Position numbers and translations under genes: made by a program | From: Oryzias latipes | Lineage: Eukaryota > Chordata > Actinopteri > Beloniformes > Adrianichthyidae | NCBI RefSeq assembly: GCF_002234675.1 | Contig: NC_019866.2 | Location: forward strand, 5,499,307 to 5,563,306 | Direction: 5' to 3' | DNA: 64,000 nt | The notes under the pieces: model-generated | What the model saw: the letters and a program-made list of their open reading frames with translations, nothing else | Databases searched by the model: none | What the model was told of the DNA's origin: nothing | Shown: positions 45,601 to 57,399 of the stretch, piece by piece | Numbering within the stretch: position 1 is the stretch's first letter | Layout: each line of letters starts with the position of its first letter

Positions 45601-48600
45601 AGAGCCGAGTTTTGTCTTCCCCTGAATCCTTAGATTCTCGCTTTCTGGCACAAATTGTGCTTGGCATCCATAGTATGACTGTTGGGAGCGAAGAGGAATT
45701 TTCCTCAAAACACAGAGGAATCCAAACTGACACTGAGGCCACTATTATTGATCCACACCCAGAGTTCAGCAGCAGAGATGGGTGGAGGCGACAAGAATGG
45801 ACATCCATGTAGTAAAACATCTGTCTATCCATTTTGGAGAGAAGCATCTTCCTTATCTGTTTGTTAGATTCATAAACGGGGCCTCACGCCAGAGGAACAA
45901 CGTGAACCAGTGAGCGTTTGGGGACCACATGCTTACAGCCGTCATGGCTGCTCCCTGGTCACTGAGCTCAGTATTTTTTGGGGTTTTCCTCAACATATTT
46001 GCACATTTATTTTCAAACCTATCATTAAGCCAGTGGTAGTGGCTGACAAAGAATGAATCTGCATATTTGAAGCTCTTTTTGCCAACCAGAACAATGTCAG
46101 GGAGCAGATTTGTTCTGAAGCTCTTAATTCTGATTCAAATGAGGCTGGCTGTTTGCAAACGTGGACTCTTAAGGTATTAAACTGCATTATGTAATCGTGT
46201 TGTTTTTCCTGGATGACTGAGCTAGCGTGTGCATGTGTGTGCACGAGTGGCGTGCTGAAAGAACAGTCTAATGGGCTGTTTTTGTTGGTGAGTTTCATAG
46301 AGGAAACCCATTTTTAGTTAGTGGGTGCATTTGCCTGTGTGGAGGAAGTGCTTGTGATTCTGTGAGTCTCTCGGCGCTAACAAACACAAATAACGCCATG
46401 GTACCATAAAAACACATTCTGAAACACACGCAAAGCCTTTTCCTGTCATAAAGCTGGTTGCAGTCAAACAAGCTGCTGCACACTCATCCCGCCATGCTGC
46501 ACGGTTTCCCAAGCACCAACAGGTGCCCCGACAGAGGCTGCACACCTGCGCCTGCGTGTGGTGGCAGGGGTTGGGGAAGATGGGGTCATTTGTCAACGGA
46601 TGCAGCGCCATAAAGCGATGGGATTGGCAGGTTAGGATGGAGGTTGGCCTGGTTTTCTTCCTCATTCGGCGCACAGATCTGCCGCCGGGGATGCCACGCC
46701 TGAGGAACGCACAGACAGTTCAAGCACGAGGCCCCGACTCCTACTCAGTGGTCAGAGTGAATTAGTATTCTGTGAACTAGGGTAGGGCCTCCTGAGCACA
46801 CAGACATGGAGGAGAGGAGATTTTCTCAGCAGACATTTATTGCAACACCCAGAAGAACTGTCAAACAACGTTTTAAGGGCAAAGGATCCGATGCTTACAA
46901 AGATGAGAATAAATAATGAATGAGATCTGGGAGTACAGAATGTAATAAAACTAGATGGACATTTTTATGTCTCAACCTATTACTTAAAAGTCTCGTACAC
47001 TCATCCCACCCTGCAAACATTTTCTTGTCTTTTTATTTTTTTTTTGATAGATCAGCTGCACTGGAAGCAAACATGCCTGCGGCTTTGCCTGCAGGTGTGA
47101 CAGAAATCTTGAAGATCTACAGAAGGGTGGCATTTATTTTCACCCCACTTTCACCAGAATGTACCCCCTCAATTTACACACTCACAGCTAACACAATTTA
47201 ATGTACCACGGTAATAATTTCTTTTTGTTTCCTTTTTTTTTTTTAATAATCTCCAGATCCATTACTTCATCACTTCAATTGAGGGGATTTGTATTTTTCT
47301 ATAAGGTGACTTATTAATGGGGATCTTGGAAATCCCTGTTCAGTTTTACAGCAGTCAGACACGCCCAGCACTTGACATTTTTTAACGCTCTATGCAATAC
47401 ACTGGAAAGAATTAACTGCCTTAAGGGCAAGCTTATGGTTTTAAATAGTTTTTTGGCAAGTTAAGTGTTATGAGGAGACTGTTAAGAACATTTAAATACT
47501 GAATAATTTGCAGATACAGTTTAAGTGGCTTCACAAATCAAAAAAATTCCCCAGAAAAACTCCAAATGCAAAAAGGACAGAAACTAAATGAAAAAAAGTT
47601 TCACCACAAGAAATTATTACACTTTTTCTTGGAAAAATGGAGCAATGTATAGTTTTAAAATTGCATAACAAAATGTCGTCCCCATGCAAGCTAAATTAAA
47701 AAAATTGATTAAGTAAATTATGAAAAATCACATAAAAATAAGTTTTTTTAAATTGAGAAAGTAACAGAAAAAGAGCAAAGTTCTGAAAGTGTGGCTGCAC
47801 ATGCTGGGTAGTTAAACAAATCGCTGTACTTAAAAAGAAAGTTGTGCTATCGTTTAAAATAATCTGGAAAAGTGTCTCACTTTCATGTTGAATATATAGG
47901 ATACATTTATAGCAATAAAATGTTGTTTCCAGTACAAGTAGTTCTATGGAAACATTTAGCAAAACTCCTCAGCTGAGACGCTCGGTTTTATTTCACCCAC
48001 ATGCAGCCGCTGAAAGCATCACTTCCAGTTCTGGCAGCTGCTCCTCAGTGAAATCTATCACTTGAGTAAAAACACTGAAGATTCAGACTGAAGCATCTGC
48101 AAAGGATGGAAGCTTCATTGTTGGTGAGTGGGAGAAATAAACCGACAAAATTCAAAATCTGGGAAGTTCTGGGTCAAAGCTTGACCCAAAGGGGACGCCT
48201 ACCTTCACAGCAGCACCTAATCATATCATGCAATCCACATCTGCAACACAATGCACTTGGAGCTGGCACAAACTCAGTCCAGGACTCATAAATAAAAGAG
48301 GAGTGGACGTCATCGCTGAGCGGCGGAGCCCCATATGTAGGTATAATATGCAGGAATGTGAAGTGTGGGTGTGGTGGCTCGTTGGCTGGCTGAGCTTCAT
48401 AAACATTAGGAGAAGTTCAGGGAGAGGTCAGAGGAAAAGCACTTGGCTGGGTACAGTTGAAGACCCACGAGATGCATCCAAATGTCGCTGAGCTTCCCCC
48501 TCCACCCAGTTTCTCTGGGGAAAACAAAAGGGGAAGCATCCACACGGTCCCCGAGGCGAGGACTGCTGCACGGATATGTGGAGGTCATGCTGAGGGAGAG

Positions 48601-51600
48601 GAGGTTACAGCAGGCCGGAGGGGGAGGAGGGCAGCGGAGGATGCAGATGTGCGGTGCGGTGGAGAGGAGAGGCTCGATGGGAGGAAATACAACAAGCTAT
48701 TGTTTGGAGAGAAAGGACAGGAGTGGAGCCACGGGATAGGCAGCTGAGCATTATTCAGAGTTTACGTACGGGAACGCATACATGACACCAGTCAGACCAG
48801 TCACACAACGCTGGTAGTTTACAGGTCACCATATTTTAGAGGCCAACGTCTCTATGTTGATGGGATTACCTGCACAATGGAACAATAGAGCATGGTCTCC
48901 AATCAGCTATCAGAAGAGAATCGCAGTAGTAGTTTTAAAAGTTGTCATCTGGACTTGGTTTTTAACGTTGAAAACTTTATCCAGAAGGCTTTGTCAATTC
49001 TGAATAAGAGGTGAAACGTTTTCAATTTTAAAAACTATGTCCAGATGACAACTTTTAAACCTACTACTGCGATGGAATCAACCTGGATAAATGATGAGTC
49101 TTCACAAACAAATCAGAAAAAAACAAACTATTGTTGTGAAGACGAGCAGCACAATTTTAATCATAAATCTGTGAAGGTTTTTTTTTAACTAAAATTCTCT
49201 GGCCTACTTGAAGTCAAAAGTCATTCTATAATGTGAGCGTGAAAATTGTATTTTGGGTGTTTTTAACATGTTCTTGTGGCATTTTTCTCATAATGGAGAA
49301 CATGATGGAGGAAAATTAAGATTAAAAATGGAGTTTGCTTGTTCACTCCCATGCATGTGTGGCTTTTCTTCTGGCACTCCAGCTTCGTCTCACAGTCCGA
49401 AAACATGCTTCATTGGTTAAATGTTTACTCTAAAGTGTCCCTAGGTGTGCATGTGAGTGTGTGTGGGAGTGATTGTGTGCCCTGTGACTGACTGGCGACC
49501 TGTCCAGGGTGAACCCCGCTTACGCAGTGACCCCAAAAGGGATGTAGTGGGTTAAAAGGTTAAAAAGGATGGATAGATAAGGGCACAAGTTTTTTTGGGG
49601 TCTAAAAACATAATCATAATTTAAAGACCACTGGGAATACATTTACAATAGATCGAAAGATGATCGGAGGGGGAGTTTTTGCCACTTTATATGTCATGTA
49701 CTGTATGTATAAACACAAATATGTCTATTTATGATTTTTATGTCACTATAGCATGTGGATATATACTGTATGAAAGTGCATCGTCTTTTCCTTGTTATTT
49801 TCTTATTTTTCCATCAAGCCACAACTAAGCATCCAAATTTTGATATATCTATGCTTTTTTAAAGTTTTTGTTTTTGTTTTGATCGTTTGAAATAAACCAA
49901 TTTTTTTTCTTAATTCAATTTCTTGTCTGGTTTTCTTCAAACTGTATCCTATCTGTCCAATTTTTTTATTACTTTACACCTTACAAAAAAAAAAATCGCA
50001 AAACATAATCTAACTAAATTGATTAAAAAAACGATTTAGCCAATTATCTACAGACCAACTGTTTAAACACGAGCTCCAAGTACTTTAGGGATGGTTTAAA
50101 TCCTAAATTAATTCTAAATAGCCTAAATTCCTACTAGACTAAGACAGACTGGATGAACCTCTCAAGCACTAACTTGAAAGTCGCGCAACAGCTATTAAAT
50201 GTACGGCTGCAGAGATAAAGAGTTGTCAAAAAATTTTGCCATGAGCGTTTGATGAAAACCATCATGATTGCTCTGCAGTCTGTGACTGAAGTCAGGCCCC
50301 CGCCTTTGTTCTTCCCCGCTGTTACTCCTCATCCGTGCAGATGCCTCCAAGTTCATGTCACATACAAACACGCTTAAAAAAAATAAAAAAATAAAACTTG
50401 ACTCAACATAAACTGATCCATCAGGAATGCAGTTTATATTCAGGGATGCACACAGATTCTGCTGTGGAGCAGGATATCAAATTCGCTTCAGGAATCTTCT
50501 GCTGGAAAGTGTTAAGACACACAGACAACATTGTAAGTAGTTAAATGGGTGTTTGTTGAAGTTCTGGGCAAGGCCGAGCTGCAACAGCCCGTCTACTTAC
50601 TTGGGATTATTGCTTCATCACATCACAGAACACATATTCATAATTATTTTACTCCATGGACACACGAGGTGGAGGCAAATTCTTTTAAAGTGGTTTTTGG
50701 TGAATTTCAACGGTGGAAATCCATATTATCATGTGATACTTTAAGGTTAGAAAAGAGACTATTTAGTGAGCAGAGTGGAAGAAAGTGCTATTATTGCAGC
50801 ATGGATAATACTAAAGATCACTCATTTCATTTGAAAACGTTAATTTCACCCAATTTCCTGTTACAACATATGTTTGAACTTGGGCATTCAAAGTATTTTT
50901 AAATGCGTTTTATGTACATTCTTATTTAAAACGAGGCTGCCAAGAAAGTAAAAAATTCTAAATTCTTCAAAAGAATATCTTTAATAAGTGGAAAAGTCTC
51001 CCATTAGGGTAGGAAAATGGTCTTACCAAGAATTCTTCCTATTATAAATTTGTCTAATTATTAATTGTATTATTTCTTTATTTGTTTATGATGTACTTTT
51101 AAAAATATTATTATATTATTATTTATCCTTATAAAAACTTAAAACGGGAAGTCAAAAACACCATGCAGGGGTTAAGATAGAAACTGTAGTTGCTAAGACA
51201 TGTTTTCTTAACCCTTGTGCTATCTTAGATGACCCCACCTTTACATTGACGTGTTATTCCTACCATGGACACCAGTGAGGTTCACAAATCATTGAAGAAA
51301 AAAGGTTCAGCGCACTCTCTATTGGGTCTAGATGACCCAACTTCCAATGTTAAACTGCCTAGGATAGCACAAGGGTTTCACTAAGATTATTTTCCAATTT
51401 AAACATTTTTTTAATATGATTATTTTTCTTGTAATAGACATAAACTAACACAATTTATCTTAATTCAATTATTTCAAATTATACTTTCTTAAGATTCCAA
51501 TTTTGCAGCAGATATTTAAGGAGACAAATAAAGTTGAACCTTTTCTTATAAAGGCTCAATATATATAATCTATTAAAACCTAGATACAATTCAAATATTT

Positions 51601-53293
51601 TCCTCTGCAAGTCTAAAGCAGGTTATGCATATTTTTTTTAGATTACTTGTTGTAAAAAGTAGGTAAAAGGGATCGACTCCTTGCTCCTCGCTCCAGCTGT
51701 CCCAGCAGAAACCTTTGATCTAATCAGGGATCATCAGGAACAAGGTTGATCCTGGGTGGGACACTTTTTTACCTACCGTGTGAGCTGTGCAGTCACGCCG
51801 TGCTGCCTGAGAGATGTGCGCATCTCTAAACACCTTACTCACCAGAGCTTATCATCAACAATCTAACATGTGGCGGGGATCTTTCTGCGCGATAATCACT
51901 GACACATGCTAAGAATCCAGGCCCAACCATTCAGCAAATGTTTTTTGTCACAGCGTGCTTTAACAGGGCTGACGTCTGGACAGCTGGCGAGCAAACACTG
52001 GCAGGCCGCCCTGAGAAACAAGAGGTGCTGCGTCGACTGAACCAGCAGGGAGAAATGTCCTAAACCGTGCTTCCGGAGCGTTCCGGATGCAGCAAAAACA
52101 TCCTACTCAGAAACCTTTTTTGTTTGCGGACAAAGGTCATCACCACAATGACATGATGGCGGGTTAGTTAGATTTGGAGACCGACTACAGGTATAAACCA
52201 TTTTGGCAGCATGTGAAATACAGATACCGTAGTTACTTTTCGTCCATTTATTTTAATAACAAAGGAGAGAAGCACCTGCACTGACAGGCTCCCAAAGCTC
52301 CTGCTCCATTTCCCAATGAGAATAAGGACATTTTTCAATATGTGCTTACTTCCCTGAGCCATTTACACCCACACGGTGTCCCAAATGCACAGCAACCTCA
52401 TTTAGTTCCCTGTGCACAAAAAAAAAGATCGAAAAAGGGGGGAAAGTGAGAGCTGTACACCAGCAGATAATGAGAGGGAACCATTTCTTTTGGCTAATGC
52501 TGTCGGGCTTTCTACAGCTGGCCCCTCTGTGTAAAGACAGCTAAATCAAATGCTCTCAGGCTTGATGCATCACGCCCCAAAGCAGGTGCCTTTTCTCCCT
52601 CAGTCCCCATCTCCATCCCCACGCAGGCTGATCTTTGACCTCACAGCGCAGGTGGCAGGTGCGCTAGCATTAAGGCAGTAATGGTGAGAGCAAAAGCTGG
52701 AGCCATATCTCACACAAATGAAGAGCTCGGTCTCCTCCAACAGACATACATCATACGGAGAAACATGAGAACTCATGCGAGCAGCAGTGAGAAATAACCA
52801 AGATTGTAGGATGAGATACAGATGGGGGGGTTCAGATGAGTAATTATGTGTAGCATGAATAACACTAATCTCACTAATGTTGATTCTAATTATAAATTGA
52901 TTAAAATGTGTAGTTTCAGGGCTGTGCAAGCAGCGATTAACCGATTAGGTTCAGTTTACAATGACAACATTTATTATGTTTCTGTATACATGAACTCTAA
53001 TTTAAAGCCACAGTGCATGAAGAATTGCAAATACTGTCACAACTGAGAGAGGGCGCACGTGAAAGTTGTTTTTGCCAGGCGATACCTGCAGCGGAGTGGA
53101 CGAGCACGCTCTGGTTGGGTCGCAGGTTGCCAAAGTCGAAGAGCATCATGTAGGCGGTGATGTAATTCACAGGGAGGGCTGCAGCCTCTTCAAAAGTCAT
53201 CCCGTCTGGGATGAGGAAGGTGTGGCTGGCCGGCACTGCCGCCACATCCTGCCACAGCCCGTAGCGGTTCAGCACCATCACTTTATCTCCCAC
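33625..53293 (-). CDS. vat1: VAT1 (synaptic vesicle membrane protein VAT-1 homolog), 5' end outside or not found
   Basis: Minus-strand exons 53086-53293, 42627-42797, 41509-41598, 39316-39557 and 33625-33897 join in one frame to 327 residues plus stop. They match human VAT1 from about residue 130 to the end. Signatures are GDKVMVLNR, FEEAAALPVNYITAYM, the nucleotide-binding turn AAGGVG (built across the 53,086/42,797 junction), VTVFGTASASKHE, ISPKG, DPLGGSD, NLLKPMGK and VCGFHLGYLDGE. VAT1 belongs to the zinc-free quinone-oxidoreductase branch of the medium-chain dehydrogenases. It is membrane-associated, with reported roles at vesicles and mitochondria. The first exon (GxGGYDK to the MARQGLYD region) is not visible up to the window end, so the entry is 5'-partial. 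The last exon adds a Lys/Glu/Asp tail of about 65 residues that human VAT1 lacks; a charged tail is also known in Torpedo VAT-1. VAT1L was considered, but the sequence follows VAT1 throughout. Confidence 0.93.
33628..33830 (-). repeat. vat1: Polypurine coding repeat encoding the VAT1 Lys/Glu tail
   Basis: The minus strand is almost pure A/G here, made of GAG, GAA, AAG and AAA codons with some GAC/GAT. It encodes degenerate KKEE, KKED and KKDD units. On the plus strand the same DNA is a C/T tract, which creates spurious Ser-rich frames there. Confidence 0.9.
36918..37189. repeat. Long fold-back (hairpin) element
   Basis: The left side starts GTGCACAAGAAACCAAATAT (36,918). The right side ends with the inverse of GCGCACGAGAAACCAAATAT (37,189). 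Complementarity continues through TTTTCAGAAA, TCTGCAGCC / CTGCAGCTA and TTCTCAAAGC to a central CTACTTGG / CGACTTGG pair. Almost the whole 272 bp can therefore pair as one imperfect hairpin. Short open frames on both strands here are by-products of the symmetry. Extra GTGCACA-type copies lie just upstream (36,850-36,910). Confidence 0.75.
38150..39250 (+). mobile_element. Retroelement-derived repeat (teleost type)
   Basis: It starts with a phrase like TTTATTTCTACAGTCCCTTT and 'gagcttcacagtag' and ends with GAATTTTGGACGAGTTGCAG and CAATAATCTAAATGAGA. I recognise this pair of phrases as the two ends of a dispersed teleost repeat. A 64-codon open frame inside (38,830-39,024) matches nothing I know. 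The classification is uncertain. Confidence 0.4.
41023..41436 (+). mobile_element. Family B element, copy 6
   Basis: It carries the left block (AAATCAGGAGCAGATGAAAG), TTTGTGACAGACAATATG, CCTCGTCTGAGCTGAAATCTGG, CTCAAAACTGTACAGC, GGGGCTGTAAGCTAGCGGG (about 41,379) and the terminus GATGATCTGAGTGGG. An internal stretch after the GCTAGC core is deleted. Lies in the vat1 intron between exons 41,509-41,598 and 39,316-39,557. Confidence 0.8.
43080..43098 (+). repeat. poly(G) tract
   Basis: Nineteen consecutive G residues followed by a CA-rich stretch, in a vat1 intron. Confidence 0.95.
43925..43985 (+). mobile_element. LINE 3'-tail fragment
   Basis: GGGATAGGCTCCGGCAACC followed by CCGTGACCCCGAAAGGGA and AAACGGTTAAGAAGATGAAT is the typical 3' terminus of a widespread teleost LINE tail. 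Only the last 60 bases are present, as expected for 5'-truncated insertions. Confidence 0.65.
48921..49072. repeat. Inverted repeat with 34-nt arms
   Basis: The arms at 48,921-48,954 and 49,039-49,072 are reverse complements with one mismatch in 34 positions, separated by 84 bases. The outer sequence is TCGCAGTAGTAG and the inner sequence GTTGTCATCTGGAC. The loop side extends the pairing imperfectly (AACGTTGAAAAC against GTTTTCAATTTT). Lies in a vat1 intron; a transcript of either strand would fold into a long hairpin. Confidence 0.85.
49255..49677 (+). mobile_element. Family B element, copy 7 (split by a LINE tail)
   Basis: The left block (AACATGTTCTTGTGGCATTT, GGAAAATTAAGATTAAAAAT) is at 49,265-49,345 and the right block (CACTGGGAAT, ATCGAAAGATGATCGGAG) at 49,620-49,672. 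The two are separated by the LINE tail at 49,347-49,580. Confidence 0.75.
49347..49580 (+). mobile_element. LINE 3'-tail nested in family B copy 7
   Basis: It contains GTGGCTTTTCTTCTGGCACT, AGTCCGAAAACATGC, TAAAGTGTCCCTAGGTGTGC, CTGGCGACCTGTCCAGGGTG and a GGATGGATAGATAAG tail. This is the same class as 7,400-7,612 and 43,925-43,985. The insertion is 5'-truncated. Confidence 0.75.
51208..51377 (-). mobile_element. Family A MITE, copy 2
   Basis: It starts TTAACCCTTGTGCTATC and ends GATAGCACAAGGGTT. The internal order is reversed relative to copy 1: TTAGATGACCCC is next to the left end and TGCCTAGGATAGC next to the right. It is about 40 bp shorter than copy 1, lacking the CCACCTTTATCCACC segment. 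Confidence 0.85.
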
Positions 53294-55206
53294 CTGAAAC
53301 AGAAAGTAAAAGACATGATCAGTTTAGTTAAATGGAAACTTTTTGACAGTTAACTGCTGCCACTTATTGGATACATTCTTCAGCTGACGAGCAACCAAGT
53401 TGAAGCGGTCGGCATCTGAACCCCGTGGTTTCTGTGGCGCAGAATGAAGGATTGAAATGGTGTGGCAGGAATGGTAAGAATGGGGTTGATTGTTTTCCTT
53501 GCAACAAAACAGCAGACATGCAAACATCCAACTAGGAAAACCAAAGAGATGAGTAAGAGTAGATGTAAAAAGTCAGGGCTGATGTATGTGGAAATACAAG
53601 AACATTGCTGATTCAGAAGTGATTTCCAAACGGAAATCTGTTGAGTTTGAGAATCCTTCAGCATGTGATTGGGATTATTTTTTTTTTAGCTTTCTTGTCT
53701 TGCAAAATAACTTTGGTGCACATCCTCCTTGAAATCTTGACCACCTTGTGCTCCCAACCTCTACTTATCAGAGCAGGATCCTCTGATACACAACTGTCTC
53801 TTTCCAGAAGAATGACCCAAGATATAAATCCTCTTTCAGTCAGCCCACCGACCAATCAGGGGAGCTCAATCGAGGGACAGAGGAAACGGAGACGACTGTG
53901 GCATTATAACTCTCTTCCTGTTTTCTTCCTCCCCCCCTTATCCAACCCTCAACAAAGCCCCCCCTCCACCTCCTTGTTTCCATTCTCCTCACTTTTTCTC
54001 TTCCCTTCTTTCTCTTTCACTTCCTGACTCCTTTTCCTCTCGCAACTTTAGAGCGTCTTCCTTCCCCTTCTTTAGTCGACTGCTCTCATCCTGTCTGTCT
54101 TCTTTGACGCTCTCCCTTTCATCCCCCTGATCTTCATTTGGTCTTTGTCTTGATGAGGAGTGTCCCCATCCCCTGTTGCTCATCAGAAAAATGGGACAAT
54201 GGGGCCCATCTTCTTCCCTGGCTTCTCTCCACTCATCAACGTCCCTGCCAGATTCTTCCCCATGGCTGAGCATAAAACAAGCCCTCTCCTCCTGGGAACA
54301 AACTTTGTCCACCCATGCCGCTCTAATGGTCCAGAGGGAGCCATGCGTCTGACTGTCTATCCCCTCCAATTAGGAAGATCTCCGTCTCGCTGTCTTTTTA
54401 CTGCTTCGTCTTTCTATCTGAAGTCACTGGGTTTGTTTCATTCATTTTCTTCTTTAAAAGTAGTCCATCTTTTTGTGTTTTTTGATTTTGGAGACCAAAA
54501 CTCTTCAAAATCACCGGTGTGATTGGGAGAACACAAATCAATGCTCAGCTGGAAGCAGACATGAGTCACACACCCCAACACATTTGCTGCATTTCTTTTG
54601 TGAGCTGCTGTCAGTCACACTTCGGTTTCGACGTGTTCCCAGCGAGACACACAAATATGCACACAAGTGTTCTCGAGTTTCCTCATCCTGCCCTCGTCCA
54701 GTCACAGTTAGGGTCAGAAGTGAGGGAGTGCTGAACAAAGCCTCTTCCAGTTAACTGTAAATGAATGGACTTAATCAGATGATGATTCAATTTGGGGTTA
54801 TGCAGGCCTCCGAGTCAGCGGGCTGCACGGCCTTGATCTTTGATGACCTCAGCGGAAAAAAAACTTAGACGGACATTTCTTAGATTTTGTGGAAACAAAA
54901 TATGTGACATCCACATAGATTTAGTTGTTCTAAAGTGAAGCTTCATATCTTTGTATTGTTGGTGTAGGTGTTGTTTTTATGACGTCAGGACAGAGGCCTC
55001 CTTCAGCCCACATACAAAACCTGTGATAGCAGGACAAGTAAACTGCTTTATTTCTGTGGGTTCAATGAGATTCTTTTTGTTTCCCCACCTTCTGCTGTGC
55101 ATTTTATACTTTTTTTTTTAAATGATCAATAGCAGCTGAACAAGGTAGGATCAAAATATTTGCGACAGATCCCATTTCTATGAACCAAACTAAATTATGA
55201 ATTTAA

Positions 55207-55820
55207 AGTCCCAATGGGATCATCTTTAATCTCTTTTCAGTGTTCCAAGTGGTCCTTTAATTCTGATGATGCCGTTTTTTAGCACAAAATAAAAAAGTGT
55301 GTTGTTTTCTAGGACACAGTTTCTGCAGAGCGGCAGCAGTTCATAAGAAACTCACCTCTTAGTTGTTGGCAGGACTGTCGGTATGGAGCAACCCATTTCC
55401 CCTTCCCATCTCAGTTGCTGAGAGCTCTCAGTTTACGCTCTAGAATACAGCCCCCCCAAGCCAATAACCTAACATTTACTGTGCAACAGAAATAGGGAGC
55501 AACAGTGGAGCTATCCATCCATACAGTTTTGATCCAGATGCCAGCTTGGATGAGGAAAACCAAAAAGTACATGGACCTAGCCAGAAAGCATCCGAATGGA
55601 GCGGAGCAGGGAGCTTGCCCAGCGAACTTTCTACGTCACATATGCGTACTTTTCAAATGTCATTTTTTCATCTATTCCGGATTCACAACGATTTGAATAA
55701 AGAAATACTTAGAAAAGCAATTTTGAGATGTGTTTTCTTCATGTCCTCTATCATCAGAAAAATGCCACAAGAACATGTTAAAAACACCAAAAACTGTTTT
55801 TTCCTCGGAGTGGGTCTTTA
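55207..55820 (-). mobile_element. Family B element, copy 8
   Basis: Minus orientation and close to full length. It ends with TCGGAGTGGGTCTTT, the inverse of the AAAGACCCACTC start. It contains AACATGTT, the inverted GAGCTGGCATC region (ATGCCAGCTTGGATGAGG) and the CTGCAGAGCGGCAG block shared with copy 3. The GCTAGC core is replaced here. Confidence 0.75.
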
Positions 55821-56429
55821 AGGAATTCACAAAACCTTGTCTTGTTTTAATGCGTAAAGAAGGAAAGCCCCATGATGGACAGCTGAAGAGCAGGACTCAC
55901 TGATAGTCCAGTGGTTGAAGGAGGATTCGTGGGATTAGCTACAAGGCTATGGATGAGGGGGAGGGAAGGATTGATGGAGGAAATACCAGACTGACAATGT
56001 GGGCCAGTGGGAGGTAATTGAGAACATATGGGTCAGATCCTTCTAAGACTCTCCAAAGGAGAGCATTAATGTGTTTTTTTGAGCAGGCCTAGAAGAGGGG
56101 GGGAAAAGTGCTGATGTTTGGCATCAGGGGAGCCTCGGCGTGATCTGTAATATTTCCTCTTTCCACCCCTTACTCACTGTTACTGTCACTCTTCCCTTAG
56201 GTCATTTTGGGTGAGCTCACTGTCTCATTTCACTCAACTTTATAGGGCACCTCAGAGACGATTACATTTTCTAAAATCCCTTGAACTGCCAAATACATGA
56301 TCTGTGCATAATCTGAGCATTCCAACAATGATTTAAGTCTCTATACTTTCCAAAAAGCTTGTTTCAATGTAAATTATACAGCTAAAAAGTGTCAATTCGA
56401 GTTCTTATTTTATCCCTGAGCATTACTGG

Positions 56430-56525
56430 TGCAACAACAACGGTGAGCAATATTGGAGCTATCCAGCTGTACAGTTTTGAGCCAGATACCAACTCGGACA
56501 AGGAAAACAAAGACATAAATGCATT
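56430..56525 (-). mobile_element. Family B element, copy 9 (fragment)
   Basis: Only the central block is left: GAGCAATATTGGAGCTATCC, ACAGTTTTGAGCCAGATACC and TCGGACAAGGAAAAC, all minus-oriented. Confidence 0.7.
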
Positions 56526-57399
56526 AATAAGGCATTAATAAGCCTCAAATAGTTTTGCCTCATTATACGCAACAAAAAGGTTTAATTAAGACACACCTGG
56601 GGTTTAACATCTGTGTGAAATCCACAAAGCATCAATTTCAGAAAAGCACATTTCATCCAAACCAACTGCTGAAATAAATCAGACACTGTCTTCTTATTCT
56701 GTGAGCAAAATGCTACAAGCGGATGTGACAACAGCTGCTCCTATCTGCATACGATGTGACCTTTAAATGTAATTAACAAATCAAGAAATGCAGAAAGATG
56801 CAAAAAAGTCACATGGAAAGATGGGGATCTTAATCTTCCAAATGTTTTGCTGCTGGTAGCTGACCCATCATTCAATTCAATTAAACCCTGCACAGATTCT
56901 TCATCCACAGAACCTGTGCCCCACAGGCCACTCCCAACCACATGCAGATGATCCTGCTTTCATCCATAGATGCAAGAAAATTACATATAGCAACTGTTGG
57001 ATATTGTTTTTAAATATCCTCTCAAAGGCATAATCCCATGCAGCAAGAAGACAGACATGCACCAGCCATGTGACTCATCATGCAATCTAGGAAATGCACA
57101 ATCCTTGCATCATCATCATTACAGAATTAAGATCCTAAAAAAAGGAGCTTTTGATTCTTGGATAGACTTTGTCAGTGTTGATTTAAACCTGCCGATTACA
57201 GTTCTGTTTTTTCTGAAGTCAGGGGCGCTTCCATTGGCAAAGATGATCCCTCTGTTGCACCATGCTGTCCAACCCAGTCTCATCCTAAAATGTGTAGTAG
57301 CTACATTTGTCCACATGAAAATGCGTGAGAGTTTTACAAAAACGCCCCCTAAACTGTGAGGCGGATACGTTTCATTTTTCTATTCATTTTCTACAAGTC

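Larger units (their letters stand above)
42798..53085 (-). other. vat1: vat1 10.3-kb intron
   Basis: Repeats listed separately are a 19-base G run (43,080), a LINE tail piece (43,925), a 34-nt-arm inverted repeat (48,921), family B copy 7 with a nested LINE (49,255) and family A copy 2 (51,208). A minus-strand open segment near 44,150-44,280 has protein-like composition but no recognised family or splice context. The rest (about 44.3-48.9 kb, 49.7-51.2 kb, 51.4-53.1 kb) shows no gene or structure that I recognise. Confidence 0.5.
53294..57399. other. Noncoding DNA upstream of the first visible vat1 exon
   Basis: Probably the beginning of vat1 intron 1. It includes a pyrimidine-rich stretch (53,925-54,120) and two minus-strand family B copies (55,207-55,820 and 56,430-56,525). 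I searched by eye for the vat1 first exon here and did not find it. No other gene is recognised. Confidence 0.45.

Noticed and set aside
53989..54369. Minus-strand 126-codon Glu/Arg-rich frame
   Set aside because: It is derived from a C/T-rich tract on the plus strand; low complexity and no homology.
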